Origin: Celoporthe dispersa
Lineage: Eukaryota > Ascomycota > Sordariomycetes > Diaporthales > Cryphonectriaceae
Length of the DNA: 64,000 nucleotides
Direction: 5' to 3'
NCBI GenBank assembly: GCA_016584495.1
Contig: WAID01000007.1
Location: 1,536,001 to 1,600,000, forward strand
The translations under genes and the position numbers were made by a program. This document shows positions 22,527 to 35,723 of the stretch, one piece after another. Each line of letters opens with the position of its first letter. The stretch's first letter is position 1. The notes under the pieces were generated by a model that was not told the origin of the DNA, did no database searches, and saw only the letters and a program-made list of their open reading frames with translations.

Positions 22527-25001
22527 AGAGGAGGACGCCAAGAATGTATAAACAAGTTTTTTTTCTCTCTCTTTCCTTTTCACATGCCATGGCTGAAGAA
22601 GACAAAGATTTCTACGATCTACTTGGGGAAGAAGGGAGGGGGTTTGGATAAAGGAGATGAAACACATACACGCTTGCATTGTGTTGTTGGATCTGATGAA
22701 GCAACTGAACCTAGACGGCATGAGAGCATCGGGCGTGCGGTATGGCTTAGGCAGCGGGTTGCATAGAGACGAGACGGCGCGTCCACCAGTCAGTCCTCGG
22801 GTTGGACTCTCTTTTTCTTTTTCTTTTAATCACTGCCCCCCTTCGATTGGGATGCTCGAGGGTCTCTTTTTCCACAGGGTGTGGAGGGGACGGAGGAGGG
22901 ATTTTTTGACACATCTTCATGATATCCCCTTGCCGCACTTTGGCTACATATGATTTTTTTCTTCTTCTTTGGAATATTATTTGTTCGTTTCGGACTCTAG
23001 ACCTTGTGGATTCCCTTTTCGTGAATGTTTATGTATTATGCAGCTCGCTTGGCCAGACTATCCCTACCTGATCTTCGGGGAGCATCTCGGCAGCGGAGAC
23101 TGGGAGACCAGGAAGCAGTCATGTGCCCCAGCCCAGACTGGTGGAATGTCGTCTCGGATCAAGGAGGACCTCACTGGGACACCTCCAAAGCAGCCCCCCT
23201 GGCCGTCACCAAGGCCTGGTTCGGAATCCGGAATGTAAGTTGTGTCCACGTGGGGGGAAATGACATGTATAATACGTGAATACTACTATGTATAACATGT
23301 GCCCTTATTCCTCTTCCATCTCTCTCCCTCCCTCCCTCCCTTTTCGTCTTCTCGAACGCAGGAGAAATTGCAAGGGCCTGCTCCGGATGACATAACCACC
23401 GCTGCGTCTTCACCTCAAAAAGACCAAGAGGAAAGAAGTTCGTGTCCGGTAGGCCATCCTCCGGTCTACGATCCGAGAAGGGGCACAGCATCCGGGGGTT
23501 GCAGCGTGCAGGGGGAGGGGGGTGCAAGCCTGTCCCGCAGAGCCTCCTCTTGCGGAAATAACTTGCGTCGATCGTGTTTCGAATTTGCGCGCGGCCGAAG
23601 AGAGAGAGAGAGAGATGATGCTGAAGTCTTTGTTGTCAAGGTGGACGGACATCTTTTGACACGGCATGAATGCCTCCCTGCTCAGCCCTGTCTCGAACAG
23701 AGCAGAACCGAACCCCCTCCTCGGTCGTCTAAATTTGAAAGTCGACCTGGAACTCGCCGCCCCTCCCTCCCCCTTTTTTTGCCTTTCCCTATTCTTTTTT
23801 TTCCCCCTCCATTCTAAAACTCCAGACGAAAGAAAGGGGGGGAGGGCCAGGATGAACGATGCATGGTCCTGCTGTGTAGATCATCAGGATAACCTTGGGA
23901 CGTTTCCTGATCTTCATGATCACCAAAACAACAAAAAAAGAAAGAAAAGAAAAGAAAAAAACAATATCTGGGGAGCTGATGACGCGAGACCATGTGGCCT
24001 GCTTTTGCTGCACGGCAGATCGCTCGGTAGTATCTGCCGAGATCTGAATAGCAAAACAAAAAAAAAAAACAAAAATAAGAGCCTCAATTCTCCTTTTCTT
24101 TTTCTTCTCTACCTTTGTTACTATGGTACGTCGTCTGTTCATTATCCGTCGGCATCGAACCATACCAATGCAGGATGGGCAGCGGACTGTTTTCCTCCCC
24201 AGACGATGACGACCAACGACGCCGCCTCCTGTGTCTCCTCCTCCTCCTCCCTCCCTCCCTTGGCCCCTCCCTAAACCTCCTTTCTCGTACTCGCCTCGCC
24301 TCGTGGAAGAAAAAAAAAAAGGTTCTAGGCTCGGGAATCTTCTCTTCCCACCAGCTTCTTCTCTCTGCCTTTCCCAGGATACGGGGCACCCGGCTCCGTC
24401 TAGGACGGGATTGGTGGATCATCTTTTGATTGCCACGGGCTGGCTCCTTGAAACAAGGACGGCCAGCATGGGGGATCATCCTCGCTTGAACCCTATTCGG
24501 GGGGGGGTCACCTGCTGCGCCCGAAGTGAAAGAAGAAGAAAAAAACACAACCCAAAACCCTCCTCCGTTCAGGGGGAGGGGGGAAGGGGTGAACCTGGGG
24601 CGAACAGGTCAGCCACGACATTGTACTGTGTCGTTAGTATGAGATGTATGTATGTACTATGGTATACCGTATATGTATTTTGTGGGGAATCTTGGCCTGT
24701 GTGGGAGATATATAACTTCATATAAAAAGAGTCTGTCTTGGGAGGACGACTTCTTTTTTTCTCTTTTTCACTCTGCTGGTCATCCGGTATCAACCAGTTC
24801 TCCTCCTTCCCCAGTCTTGTCCTCAAAACTTTTCACACAAAAACAACAACTTGAACTATATCTCATTCTTTCTTCGCAGCCTTTGGTGCCGCCGACACTC
24901 TCTTTTATTTTTATCTTTTGCCCCCTCCCCCAAGCCATTATTCTGCATAGCAACTCCCTCCTCCATCCTCTCTCTCTCTCTCATAACCACATCAGCCCAA
25001 G
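22527..25001. other. 2.5-kb intergenic region upstream of the GH12 gene
   Basis: No credible exon is present. The region contains a GA-rich run (about 23598-23616), A/G homopolymers (23930-23965) and the probable core promoter of the GH12 gene near its right end. Open frames here translate to simple-sequence protein. Confidence 0.55.
24721..24729 (+). promoter_or_regulatory. Candidate TATA box of the GH12 gene
   Basis: TATAAAAAG lies 281 bp upstream of the ATG at 25002, just after a second TATA-like string (ATATATAAC, about 24708-24716). It is followed by C/T-rich leader sequence. A strong TATA element fits an inducible secreted hydrolase. The spacing implies a leader of roughly 200-250 nt. 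Confidence 0.45.
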
Positions 25002-25882
25002 ATGAAGTGCACCGCTCAGATCGCCTCCCTCGTGCTGGCCGCGACCGGCGCCCTCGCCGCCCCGGCGACCTCCGCCGCCTCGCCCCTCGCCCGCCGCGAC
25101 GAGAGCTGCGACTCCTTCTACGAGTGGGACGAGTCCCCCTACACCATCTACCAGAACAACTGGGGCGCCGCCGAGGCCACCTCGGGCTCCCAGTGCACCA
25201 CCGTCACCTCCGTCACGGACGACGTCGTCGTCTGGTCCACCTCCTGGACCTGGGCCGGCGGCTCCTCGAGCGTCAAGTCGTACTCCAACGTCGGCCTGAT
25301 GAGCATCAACGAGCAGCTGAGCGCCGTCAGCTCCATCCCGTCCACCTGGTCTTGGAGGTAAATAAACAACCACACCAACCCTCCCCCCCTTTTTTTCTTT
25401 CCCTTCTCCTAGAAGATTGGGGAGAAAGAAAAAAAAAGAGAACAAGAAAACTAATCCGTCCTTTCCCCCCCCCTCTCCACAGCTACACCGGCTCTGACCT
25501 CGTCGCCGACGTCTCCTACGACCTCTGGCTGGCCCCCACCTCCGGCGGCACCAACAGCTACGAGATCATGGTCTGGCTCGCGGCCCTCGGCGGCGCAGGC
25601 CCCATCTCGTCCACCGGCTCCGCCATCGCCACCCCGGAGATCGGCGGCTACACCTGGTCCCTGTACTCGGGTCCCAACGGCGACACCACCGTCTACTCCT
25701 TCGTCGCCAGCTCCGAGATCGAGGACTGGTCCGGCGACATGATGGACTTCTTCAACTACCTCGTCGACGACGAGGGCGTCTCCGACTCCCTGTACATCAC
25801 CCAGCTGCAGGCCGGTACCGAGCCCTTCACCGGTACTGATGCTGTCTTCTCTACCTCTGCCTACTCCATCTCCGTCGAGTAG
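25002..25882 (+). CDS. Secreted GH12 endo-beta-1,4-glucanase/xyloglucanase
   Basis: The 251-aa product is a glycoside hydrolase family 12 enzyme that cleaves beta-1,4-glucan or xyloglucan in plant cell walls. Exons are 25002..25357 and 25483..25882 (phase 2, STWSWS-YTGSDLVADVSYD). A signal peptide is clear (MKCTAQIASLVLAATGALA), followed by a possible propeptide ending in a dibasic site (SPLARRDES). Catalytic residues match GH12: nucleophile Glu146 in SYEIMVWLAALGG and acid/base Glu232 in AGTEPFTG, 86 residues apart, close to the family spacing. Other marks are YTIYQNNWG near the mature start and DMMDFFNYLVDDEG. There is no carbohydrate-binding module. The size is usual for single-domain GH12. 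Substrate preference between cellulose and xyloglucan cannot be read from sequence by eye. Confidence 0.95.
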
Positions 25883-28800
25883 AGTACTTTTTTGGGCCGG
25901 GAAGAAAGGAAAATGAAAAAGAGTCGCGCTGTGTGGGGTGGGAGGCGGAATTTTCGGTGGTTGTGCTGATGAGGCGAGGTTGACCTGTGCAGCCTGTCTT
26001 TTGATTCGGTTGTATATATGACAGATCCAAACCAAGACTGGAGATTGTACATGTTTCTCATCGGATCGTCCTTCTTTCTCTCTCTCTCTCTGTGTGTGTG
26101 TGCCCTGGACTTGTTCATGTGACTGCAGATTCTCACCATAGATCTTGTCTCCCTGACCTCCGGTCTCACAAGCTCATCTTTCGAGGGAAAAGCACCTCAA
26201 AAGTCGCTATGTTCTGAACGCAGGACGGCTCACTCACACGGCTACGACGGGTGAACCTCGACAATGGACCTCGGAGCCACGATAGCCGTCTGGCCGCGCG
26301 GAAGAGCTCACGAGCCAGGACGTCCACACTGATAGATGGGCCAGCCACCAAGAAAGCAGGTGCAGGTAGGAGGCACTCGCGCTGCTACCTTGAACTCCTC
26401 CTCCTCCTCAGTGTGCTCGTCACGGAGGTGCCTTCTCCATCCACTGCCTGGCCCCTGTGACACGTCTCGCCCGCCCCGGTGACGTTCATCCGTAGTTCAA
26501 GGGTTTGGATGCGTCTTGGACAGCAGATGGAGACCCCCGTAACATAACATTGGCCGCGAGAGCCTCCTGGCAGGCAAGCATCAAGTCCAGCCTGCCTTTG
26601 GGGAGACGTCGGGCTAAGAGCAGAAGAAAAAAACAAGTATCAAAATGGCGGCGAGCCACACATGGTCACCCAGACGAGGGAGTGAGCGCCATTAGGTATA
26701 TCTGGGTACTCAAGGGTAAAAAGGGCAACCAGCACTTGCTAGATGCATGTTGTGAGAACGGGTACAGGAGAGGCGACGGCAGCAGACCAGTGAGATATTG
26801 AACGGGGCAAATCAGTATAAATATGTGGCGTAGTGGAAATACACGGTCGGCGCACAGCCAATGATATCCAGTGGTGCGGCAAATGATGGTTCAGCCTCGC
26901 ATGTCCAGCCTCGTCCAAATCTATCCGAGGCTGACACACGGTACCGGATCGGTATGTTGATGGATCGATCCGACAGACACAGAGGGGCGCACAACAAGTA
27001 AAGCCATTGCCATTCAGAGGGAGAGAGCAGGCCGGGTCTGTTTCTACACCGCTCCGAGTCGGCCTGCACCCTTCCCTGGAGATGGTCGCGTGTTCCACCG
27101 GTGCCGTCAGCCCATTGACCCGCCAACCTGAGGTCACTTTGTCCTTCTCTGAAGCTTTGGGCCACCGCGTGCTGTGCACGTGCACAGGCCGAGAAAAGAC
27201 CGCCGGTGTGCCCTTGGAGGTCAGTCGACAGCCTGCTCGTAGTGCCCGACAGCCACGGATCCCAAAGCCTCGGCGTCTCCATGACAATAGGTCGAGAATG
27301 GGCCACTATTGTGGACAGAAAAGGAAAAGAAAAAAACCCACGAAAAAGAAACAAATAAGCCAGGTCGAGCCACCGCTGCTAGGTGGATCAATGCCGGGTC
27401 TGTGCTATTGCGATGGTCTCCTCGGCTTGACGAGCAGAAGCAATTTCCAGTCTCACGTTGTTCTGCGGGAAATAAGGCGGCGTGGGCCCATACAATCCAT
27501 CTGGTGGCGGGAAATTTCCATGACACACTTAATCAGAACAATCCCGGCTGAGCTTATCAATGAGAGACCCAGGAGAGAAGGAAATATATATGGTAGTAGT
27601 AGGATGATGAGTCGAAGGATTGGTTGGACGCCACGGGGTAAGACAGGCCAGCAAAGGGGAAATGGGCACACATCGCGTGGCCAGCGAGACAAATGTAGCC
27701 CGACGCGTCGCACGCGAAGACCAGCCCAGGTGCTATGCAGGCGCTAGGATTGCTGCAGTGGTTAACTTTGCTTGGCTCACCTGAGAGATTTGACCTCGCT
27801 CTTTTTTCCTCTCTTTGTTTTTTCTTCTTCTTTTTTGAACTCTGCCCTTCCCCTTTGCTCGCCTGAGACTAGAATGAACAGACATCGAGAGAGGCAAATT
27901 TGCGAGCCTGGGCAGTCCTACTGCAGGTCTTAGCCAGATTGCACTCTGCTAGCGAGGTGGCAAGTCGGGGAGTTTAGCGGATTTCGCAAAGGGCTGACGG
28001 GCGTGTGATGGCCCCGGAGGCTGGTGTGACGGACGGACGAGGTCGCGTATCATGCGAAACAATAGCGCTATCCGTGGCTTGGCCACAGGGCCCAAGCCTT
28101 TCTCGAGCCAGAGGGGAACGGTTACTCGCCAGCTCGGCGCCGCCTTTGGGACCTTGCGTGGTGAAACCTAGTCCGGCACGCAAGCGGACCCTGATCACAT
28201 CTGTGCTTGCGCTTGCGCCACTATTCGCACAATGAGATCAGCCACAGGTGGCCAGACGATGAGCGGTCCTTTGCCGTGCCAAAAAGGGCCCGCTGGTTGC
28301 CATCCGTCATCGATAGACACGGCTCACCCTGCGACCAAGCTCTCTCCCAGGGCTGCAGAGCCACTGCCGACGCGTTGGAGGGTGGGAGGGAGAGAGAGAG
28401 AGAGGGAGGGAGCAAGGCTGACCTGGCAGTAAGCCAAGCGCCATGTCGTCGACAGCAACGTCCCGCCAGGCCTGCACAGCCGAGATTGCGGATCGGTGTC
28501 GGCATGGCTGACCCCGGCCTCCCGAGATGGGCTCATTGGCAAATCAAGAGGAGGCGCCTGCACGGGCTCGCGCAAGGTCTTGGGTAGCCTTGGCTCTTCC
28601 TGCTCCTCCTCCTCCTCCTCCTCCTCCTCCTCCCCTTCCTCCCCGTCCAGCTGGGTAGGGGACATCCTGCGGTCCCACTCTTCCGCTCTCTCATTTCAGA
28701 CTCCCTGGTTTCCCTCTGTCACAGTGCAGCAATCTTCATTTCCAGAGAGTGTGACCTGGAGGGCCATGTGGGCCACGTCTGGCAAGTCGGACCCGCGCTC

Positions 28801-31800
28801 AACCTGCGCCTGGCGGATAGTGGTTTCTGTACTATGGTACCTGTGGGGTGGGGAGGAGGGGAGAGCACAGATGCTGTGCTGCCAATGCTGAGTTGACTCG
28901 AGTCCAAGGGTCTAAGTTCCTAGCCGTTGACGGCTCCATGCTGCGACGGCGGTGGGTCCTGGCAGCGCATGTCTTCATTGGAACAGCGATCGTCAACGAT
29001 AGGCTCGTTCCTTTGGGGCTGGTGCTGATGCTGATGCTGGGCGCAAAAAAAAAAAGACACCCCCGCCGGGCGGCTTATTCTATTGTTTCTGCACCCAGGC
29101 TATCGACGTCCAGCGCGCTGAAGGGCTGTGGAGCCGTCATGTTGGATTGGACCCCAGCGGAGGAGTGCCTGGAAAGGCAGATCATGATTTGTACCTAAAA
29201 TCAACAGCGTTCTCGGGCGTCCCATCTCCATCCCTCCTCTCCAGACCGCGGTGGACCACATCTCTCTGTGCAATTGAGGTGGGACGTGAGCGAAGGAGAT
29301 GATGTCGATGATGCAGCGGTGGCAGGGTTGCGCGGAAGGCAGAAGGCAGGGGGGGAGAAAGAAAAGAAGAGGAAAAAAAAAAAAAGAGGTGTCACCACGG
29401 ACCACCTGTGTGGGCCAGACCCCCTCTCCCATGTCAGGGACCCATCCAGTGAGACAAGCACTCCCCATGCAAGGCACAGCGGACAAGACCGCGGTGTGCA
29501 GCTGTACTAAGGCGTCCAAGGATGTGGTGAGGGAAATAAGGCGGCCGCACAGTCGGTGTGAGGAGGGAAGTGGAAGCTGACACCCAAAAAAAAAAAAAAA
29601 AAGAAAAGAAAAAAAAGACGGGTGGATCATGACCCCGTTCCTCATGTTCGTTGTCTTTTTTGTCGTTTTTATTGTGTTTGGCCAGGTACAAGTGCCGACC
29701 GCAGGGCTCGAGGCTGATGCACTTACTGTAGGACGTTGGAGGAGGAGGAAGTAACGGTGACGTGATTGTTTCTCCAGGGGACCGTCAGATAGCAAGAGCC
29801 CCTCCCCAGCCATGGGATGAAACGGAAAGAGAGACCCGACGTGTGTTAAAAGATAACCCCGGATCTGCCATCACACCATCGCATAGTACATGAGTAGATA
29901 TAGATAGCCATTGGTTTTCCATCCGAGAGCTTGAGGCGCAAAAAATGAAAGAGAGAGTCTGCCCTTGCTGGATTCCCCGGCCGCGCGATGCTCTCGGTAC
30001 AGACAAGGCCTGGTTCAGGCCGGCAGGGCGAGAGACGGACGCGTGACACTGCTAGATCCCCTTGAAGAGATGGCTCTCTTCTCCTCTCTTCTCTCTGTAT
30101 GTCCTGTGCCTTGGCCGCTGCTGGTGTGAGGTTGCAGCGGCAGCCGGAATATAGACGGCGACGTCAGTCAGTCCCTTATCTCGGCTGTTTATCTCTGCTT
30201 TGCTTGCTGCAGCAGTCCCATGGCACCGTTTTCTGGGGCCATGGTGACCATGTGCCCTATGGGGGAGAGGGGGGGGGGCTGGGGAAGGGTGTCATTGCAT
30301 ATGCACGAGGGAAGAGACACTACACATTACTACCACATAATACTATGGGTACTATGGGCAGGAGGTTCTGACTGATGTGCTCGAGGGAACGGGTACACAC
30401 ACACACACACACTCATGAAAAGTTTTGGCTGTTCCCGCCGCACCGGCCTGGGGTTGATGCAGCTGTGAGTAAGTGAGGGTAATGGAGGAGGAGGAGAAGG
30501 ATCTGAAGCAGCCCAATCTGATTCGAAAATCTGACATGCAGGGCGGGATAGATTTAGAACACCCATCCTCATCTCACTGCTGACTGCATCCGACGTACAA
30601 GGTACACTGGCAGCCTCGGTACAGCGCCCTGGCAGCTGGCACCTGTGACGACCGGGGGGGGGAGGGCGGACAGATGCTGCTCTTTGTGAGAACAAATCAT
30701 AGATGAGACGAGTGTAGAGACGATACTTCAACCATGCAGTCTTTACTCTGGCGCCCTCCACACGGACAGCGCGAGCAGAGAAACGATGTGTGGTACCTTT
30801 CTGGCGGCTGTCGCAAGATTGTCCTGATACCCACGCGGTTCTAGATGTTCCTGCCTTCTTCGCAACCCTACCTTATGTGCCATGATGCAAGCGTACAGCA
30901 AATTCGCGCAAGGATGCCTGTGGCCCTATTATTCCCTTGGCCAATTTTTTCTTTCTTTTTGGCCAGCCATAGTCACTTGTCACTATCACGGCTGGTGCCG
31001 CGACTTTTTGAATCTTTACTTGAGACGTCGCCGCCGCAACCGTCTGTGGAATGAGAGGGAGAGAAAAGCCAGTCACTCTCAAGGACGTGCCGGGTAATTG
31101 CATATTAATCAGTAATTATCTGCATAAGCAGCAATTTACTCCTTACAGACTTCTTATGTCAGACCAGCCCCCCCCGGTCCACTTGTCACTTTTCCGTAAG
31201 TCTTGCCAGGTTGTAAGGTTGCTGTCCCCCAAATAGATAGTGCGTGGCAGGATTTTAAAATGAGATGGGCTGCCTTGCCCGCGGTTGGCTCCTAACCGTG
31301 AACATGATCGCTCACAGGCCCCAGCTCCTCGGGCTTTCTCTCTCTCCCTCTCTCTCTCTCAGCTGCTGCTCTACGTATACATGGTACTGTGACGATGTCT
31401 TTTTTTTAGTGGTCCCCATCCGTCGGCCTCTCCTTGCTTCCTGATGGCACGGGAGAACGTCTTTTCTTTTTTTCCTTTCGGTTCTCTTTTTCTTTCTTCC
31501 CCTTTCCATTCTTCTTTCCATCCCTCTCCGCCTGGGATTGACCTGAGCAGCCGTAATTTCTGACAGGCAGGACCCGAGGCACCCAATCATGAATCAGTCC
31601 TGTCGCATCTGGCTACAATTTCACTGCCACTGGCTGAAGCACGTCCCGCAGCCCATGTGCTGCGCTAGAGCCTAAAGCGCATAAGCCTTCATCCCCCTGG
31701 GGCCGTTGTAGCCCCTGTCCCCCAGTCACTGTGCTACTTGACTACATGGTGACGGTACTGGAATTAGCCCGTACTGGTTAGGTACATCCCCCCCAAAAAA

Positions 31801-32953
31801 AACCTGCTGTGCTGCTGCACTGCCCAGGCCCGTGGTCCTCCTTAGCCACAGTGGTAGCCTGTGAGTGTTTTCTCCCAGCGGAAGTACTGCCCTGGTGGCC
31901 CACTGGCTCAGTGCCTAGAGAGCCTAGTGCCTGCTCCCTCCTTTTTTCGTCTACAATGAGTGAGGAACAATCCATCGCTGGGAATCTTCGTCACCACCCC
32001 TCCCAAAAAAAGACCTCCCTCCTTTCCTCTTTTCCTGTTATCTGGTTCCCTTTTTTTCTTCTTTTCCTTCTCCTCTCCTTCTCCCTCTTTCCACCACCAC
32101 CACCACCACCACCCTCGACCTCTTCTCCTGCCAGTCCCTCCTTCGACATTTGATCCCACAGGAAACAGGTTCAGGAACGAGGTGCTTCTTCTTCACCAGC
32201 AAGAGGTCATTTCTCGCCCAGCCCCGGTCCAGCCAGGCAGACCTGCTCCAGCCCAGCCAAGACCAGTCCCACTCCTTTTGGTGGGAGGCCCACGAGCTTG
32301 GTTGTGTGGATGTGTGTGTATATGTGTGCGTGTGTGTGTGTGTTCGTGCAGACTACCTGAACCCACTGCATTACCACGCTACATAGGCTACCTTACCCAC
32401 AGCCGCAGCTCGCTGCGAACCGCGCTGCACCGCAACCGAATCGTAATACCGCCCAGCACCACAAAAGTCTAACCTGGCCATCCAACGGGAACCAGTCGCT
32501 AGACTGTGTGGTACTCTTCAGATCCTTGGAACTTGGGCCTCGCTTCTTGTCCTCATTTCTTCCCAAATTTCTCCATACAATTTCCACACCTAGACCCCCC
32601 CCCCAAAGGGTCGAGCGAGCGTCCTCTTTTTTTCTTCCTCACCTCTCGCATATTTTTTTTTTTCAGCTCTGGAAACACGCATCCATAATAAGACTGTCCA
32701 GTTCACTTCTCTGTCCTTGACGAACTGCTGAGCCCGATTCCCGACGCCCTCGTCCCTCGAACCCCCTCCCCCCCACCAAAGGGAACCTCAACGAGACGCC
32801 CGCGCCCGCCCCCCCTATTTCCCGCCTCGTCCTTTTTTTTTTTCCTTTCCCTTTTCTTCTTGTCTCTCCTCCGCCGCCAAGCTTGGTCCTTCCCTCTCTC
32901 TCTCTCTCACTCACACACACACACACATTGGCAAGGTCACCGCATCGTCAGCA
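25883..32953. other. 7-kb gene-empty region
   Basis: I see no credible protein gene or structured RNA between the GH12 stop and the GT2 start. Open frames are short; the longest (27007..27747) has no domain, no splice logic and a Lys-rich simple-sequence core. Base composition is ordinary, not AT-rich, so it is not an obvious RIP-mutated repeat. It holds scattered simple repeats: (CTC)n at about 28602-28633, poly-A near 29584-29600, (CA)n at about 30394-30412 and (CCA)n at 32092-32112. Confidence 0.5.
28602..28633. repeat. (CTC)n trinucleotide microsatellite
   Basis: A near-pure CTC/TCC tract of about 32 bp in the gene-empty region. It makes the Ser/Glu-rich spurious open frames seen on both strands there. 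Confidence 0.9.
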
Positions 32954-33660
32954 ATGTCGCTCTTCGCATGGTGTACTCGCCGCTCGGGAGGGCTGGCCAT
33001 GCTTGCCACGGTGGCCCTCTCCTACTGGGTTATCTCCAAGGAGGCCGCCGTCTCCTACCACGACATCTTCAAGTATCACCAGCAGAGAGATAGCTTTGCC
33101 GCGGCGCCCATGGACCCTACCACGCCCTCGCAGGGTGCGGGCATCTGGACGGTCATCTTCGCCTACTACACCCTCCTGATCCACATCCTCGTCGCCATGT
33201 TCCCCCTGCGATCCTGCTACGCCCTCTGGGAGATAACAAGGACCATGAGGAATGCTGCGCACAGCAAGGCCCTCCAGAACCTCAAGTTTGCCCACCGCCG
33301 CCGCGGCTCTTCGACCTCCCTCTCCAGCTCCGAGACCCTGACCTCCTCTCACGGCGGCTCCTCCACCAGCAGCGAGGCTGGCGACTTCGAGGCCGAGCTG
33401 TACACCGACGGCGATGCCGAGCCCGACAGCATTGTTCACGCTATCGTCATTCCAAACTACAAGGAGGAGCTGGATACGCTGAGGGAGACGCTCGAGGTCC
33501 TGGGCAGCCACCCCCAGGCCCGCAACAGCTACGATGTGAGTGCCACCTCTCGCCTCCCGGCCCGCCATCGCGACAGGCTGGGACGTGCCATGCTTGGTCT
33601 GGCATGCCCCTCTCTGCACGTCTGGAGCGCCTCCTCCCCTGCTCCCTTTGCCTAGCAATC

Positions 33661-33691
<31 letters not shown>

Positions 33692-35242
33692 CCCCCCCCC
33701 CAACACACACCCTCGCGCTTCGGCACTGCCGCGTACCAGTGCAGAGCTGACACCAATTGATGCAGGTCTACCTGGCGATGGAGGTGCGCGAGAACAACGT
33801 CGAGCTCAAGGCCATGGGCCTTGTCCAGGAGTTCATCAAGAAGTTCCGGTCTATGGATTTCACGATTCACCCGGCCAACATTCCTGGCGAGAGCGCTGGC
33901 AAGGGCAGCAACATGGCTTGGGCCGTCCGCAAGCTGAGCGAGAAGTACTCCCTGGAAGCCCGCAAGGACGTGATCGTCACGGGCATTGATGGTACGTGGC
34001 TCCCGAGAGCGAGCTCTCGCGCTCTGCCGCGCCCCCGTGTTTCCAGTCTGCTGCTTGCTCCTACCGTACATGAGACACTAACGCCCCGTGCCTGCAGCTG
34101 ACAGCCACCTCTCCTCCAACTACTTTGCCCACCTCACGTCCATGCACCTGTCCTACCCTGAGACCGCCAACACGACCCTGTACGCCGCACCAATCATCTT
34201 CGACCGCAATGCGCACAGCGTCCCGGCCCTTGTCCGCGTCGCTGATATCCTCTGGGCCAACGCCGGCCTGTCTGGACTCTACCGCGGCTCCACGATCGCG
34301 CCCCCGACCTCGGTCTACTCGGTCCCTCTCGAGCTGGTTGACCGCGTCGGCGGGTGGGACTGCGACCCCGAGGCCATCGGCGAGGACCTGCACATGTACC
34401 TGAAGTGCTTCTTCGCGCTGAACGGCAACCTGACCGTGAGGACCATCATCAGCCCTGTCAGCCAGAGCAACGTCACTGGCGGTGCCGGCGGCGGCTACAA
34501 GGGCGTGGTTGCCGACGTCAAGGCCCGGTACAAGCAGGCGATCCGACACATGTGGGGTGCCCTCGACTCGGGCTATGCCATGCGCAAGGTCGTCGAGCTC
34601 TGGCAGGACAGGAAGCACACCTCGAGGTCGTTCCGCCCGATCCACAGCGCCCTCAACGACACCACGGACATCTACGTCCCCGACAGCCAGACGGACCCCG
34701 AGGCCCCACCTGTCGAGAACGGCGTCTTCTCCGATGTCACCCATGATACCCTCAAGGAGCCCAACTGGGAGCGCATCTTCTACCTGTTCCACCGGCTCTT
34801 CGAGGCGCACTTCCTGCCCCTGCAGACCACGATCCTCATCGTCGCCTCCACCCTGTACGTGTGGGTCACCGAGGGCAACGCCGATGTGCACGGCGTCAAC
34901 TGGATCTTCGACATCTGCAACATCCTCAGGACTGCTGGCTTCATGGAGGTGGCCTTCCTCCTCTTCCTGTACGAGGGCTTCCACAAGATCTGCGTGCAGA
35001 GCCGCGAGAAGGAGATGCACGATGCCGGCCTGGCCAAGGGCATGAACTTCTCCCACCGGAACATCACCAAGAACTGGAAGGACTACTGCATGGTCCCCAT
35101 GGTGGCTCCTCTGTTCGGCGCCATCCCGTGTGCCCAGGCACAGATCTGCCATTTCTGGACCCTGGACCTGGTCTACACGGTCAGCAAGAAGGTGACCCGA
35201 CAAAGATCACGATCTGTGACAACAGCAGCCGCGCTGGCATGA
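32954..35242 (+). CDS. Membrane-bound family 2 glycosyltransferase
   Basis: The 650-aa protein is a processive-type GT2 enzyme (Glyco_trans_2_3-like), the superfamily that holds chitin, hyaluronan and cellulose synthases. Exons are 32954..33535, 33766..33991 and 34098..35242. Joins give RNSYD-VYLAMEVREN (phase 0) and VTGID-ADSHLSSNYF (phase 1). Two membrane segments lie near the N-terminus, and about three follow residue 505. The catalytic domain between them shows the nucleotide-sugar motif HAIVIPNYKEELDTL, the metal-binding DAD (Asp269-Ala-Asp271), GEDLHMYLK (Glu365-Asp366) and QAIRHMWG (Gln416) in the place of the Q-x-x-R-W motif. A Ser-rich cytosolic linker (GSSTSLSSSETLTSSHGGSS) precedes the catalytic core. 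Product and donor sugar are unknown. Intron 1 contains an (AC)15 tract. Confidence 0.9.
33662..33691. repeat. (AC)15 microsatellite within a GT2 intron
   Basis: A pure AC run followed by a poly-C tract inside intron 1 (33536..33765) of the glycosyltransferase gene. Confidence 0.95.
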
Positions 35243-35700
35243 TGACCTTTTCACGAGACGAAAAAGAAAGGAAAAAAAAACACACACAAAGAAACCTCCG
35301 TCCGTTCGCTTCTTTTTTTTTTTAACGATATTTCAACGACCTTTTTAAACAACTTTGTCCTTCGACCGGACTGGAAACCTCGGCCGCGTCTCGACCCAAA
35401 TACAGAGGAGAGATCCCCCCCCCCAACAATCCGCCTCCTATACACGTTCGATTCTGTGCACACCTTTGGAGACTATGGAGATTCTTTTTTGGAGCGGACA
35501 CTTTTTCTGAAGCACGTGTGTAAATAGAGGGCATGATGTTGATTTGCATGGCATGGCATCGGCATTTGGCATCTAGAAATGGGGATCAACTACAGCTTTT
35601 GGGGGTTCTTACCCGGAGTTTCAGGAGCAATCGCGGCCAACGGTATGGAAAAGAGGTATCCTGCTTCGCCGCATTACGTTCGCTACATGGGAAGAGAGAG

Positions 35701-35723
35701 AAGAAGAAGAAGAAGAAGAAGAA
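35701..35723. repeat. (AAG)n microsatellite
   Basis: A pure AAG/GAA trinucleotide run downstream of the GT2 gene. Confidence 0.9.

Noticed and set aside
27007..27747. 246-codon open frame in the gene-empty region
   Set aside because: It has no recognizable domain, a Lys-rich simple-sequence core, and no splice or promoter context.
25883..32953. RIP-mutated transposon relic in the large gap
   Set aside because: The base composition is not AT-rich, and no terminal repeats, reverse-transcriptase or transposase motifs were seen.
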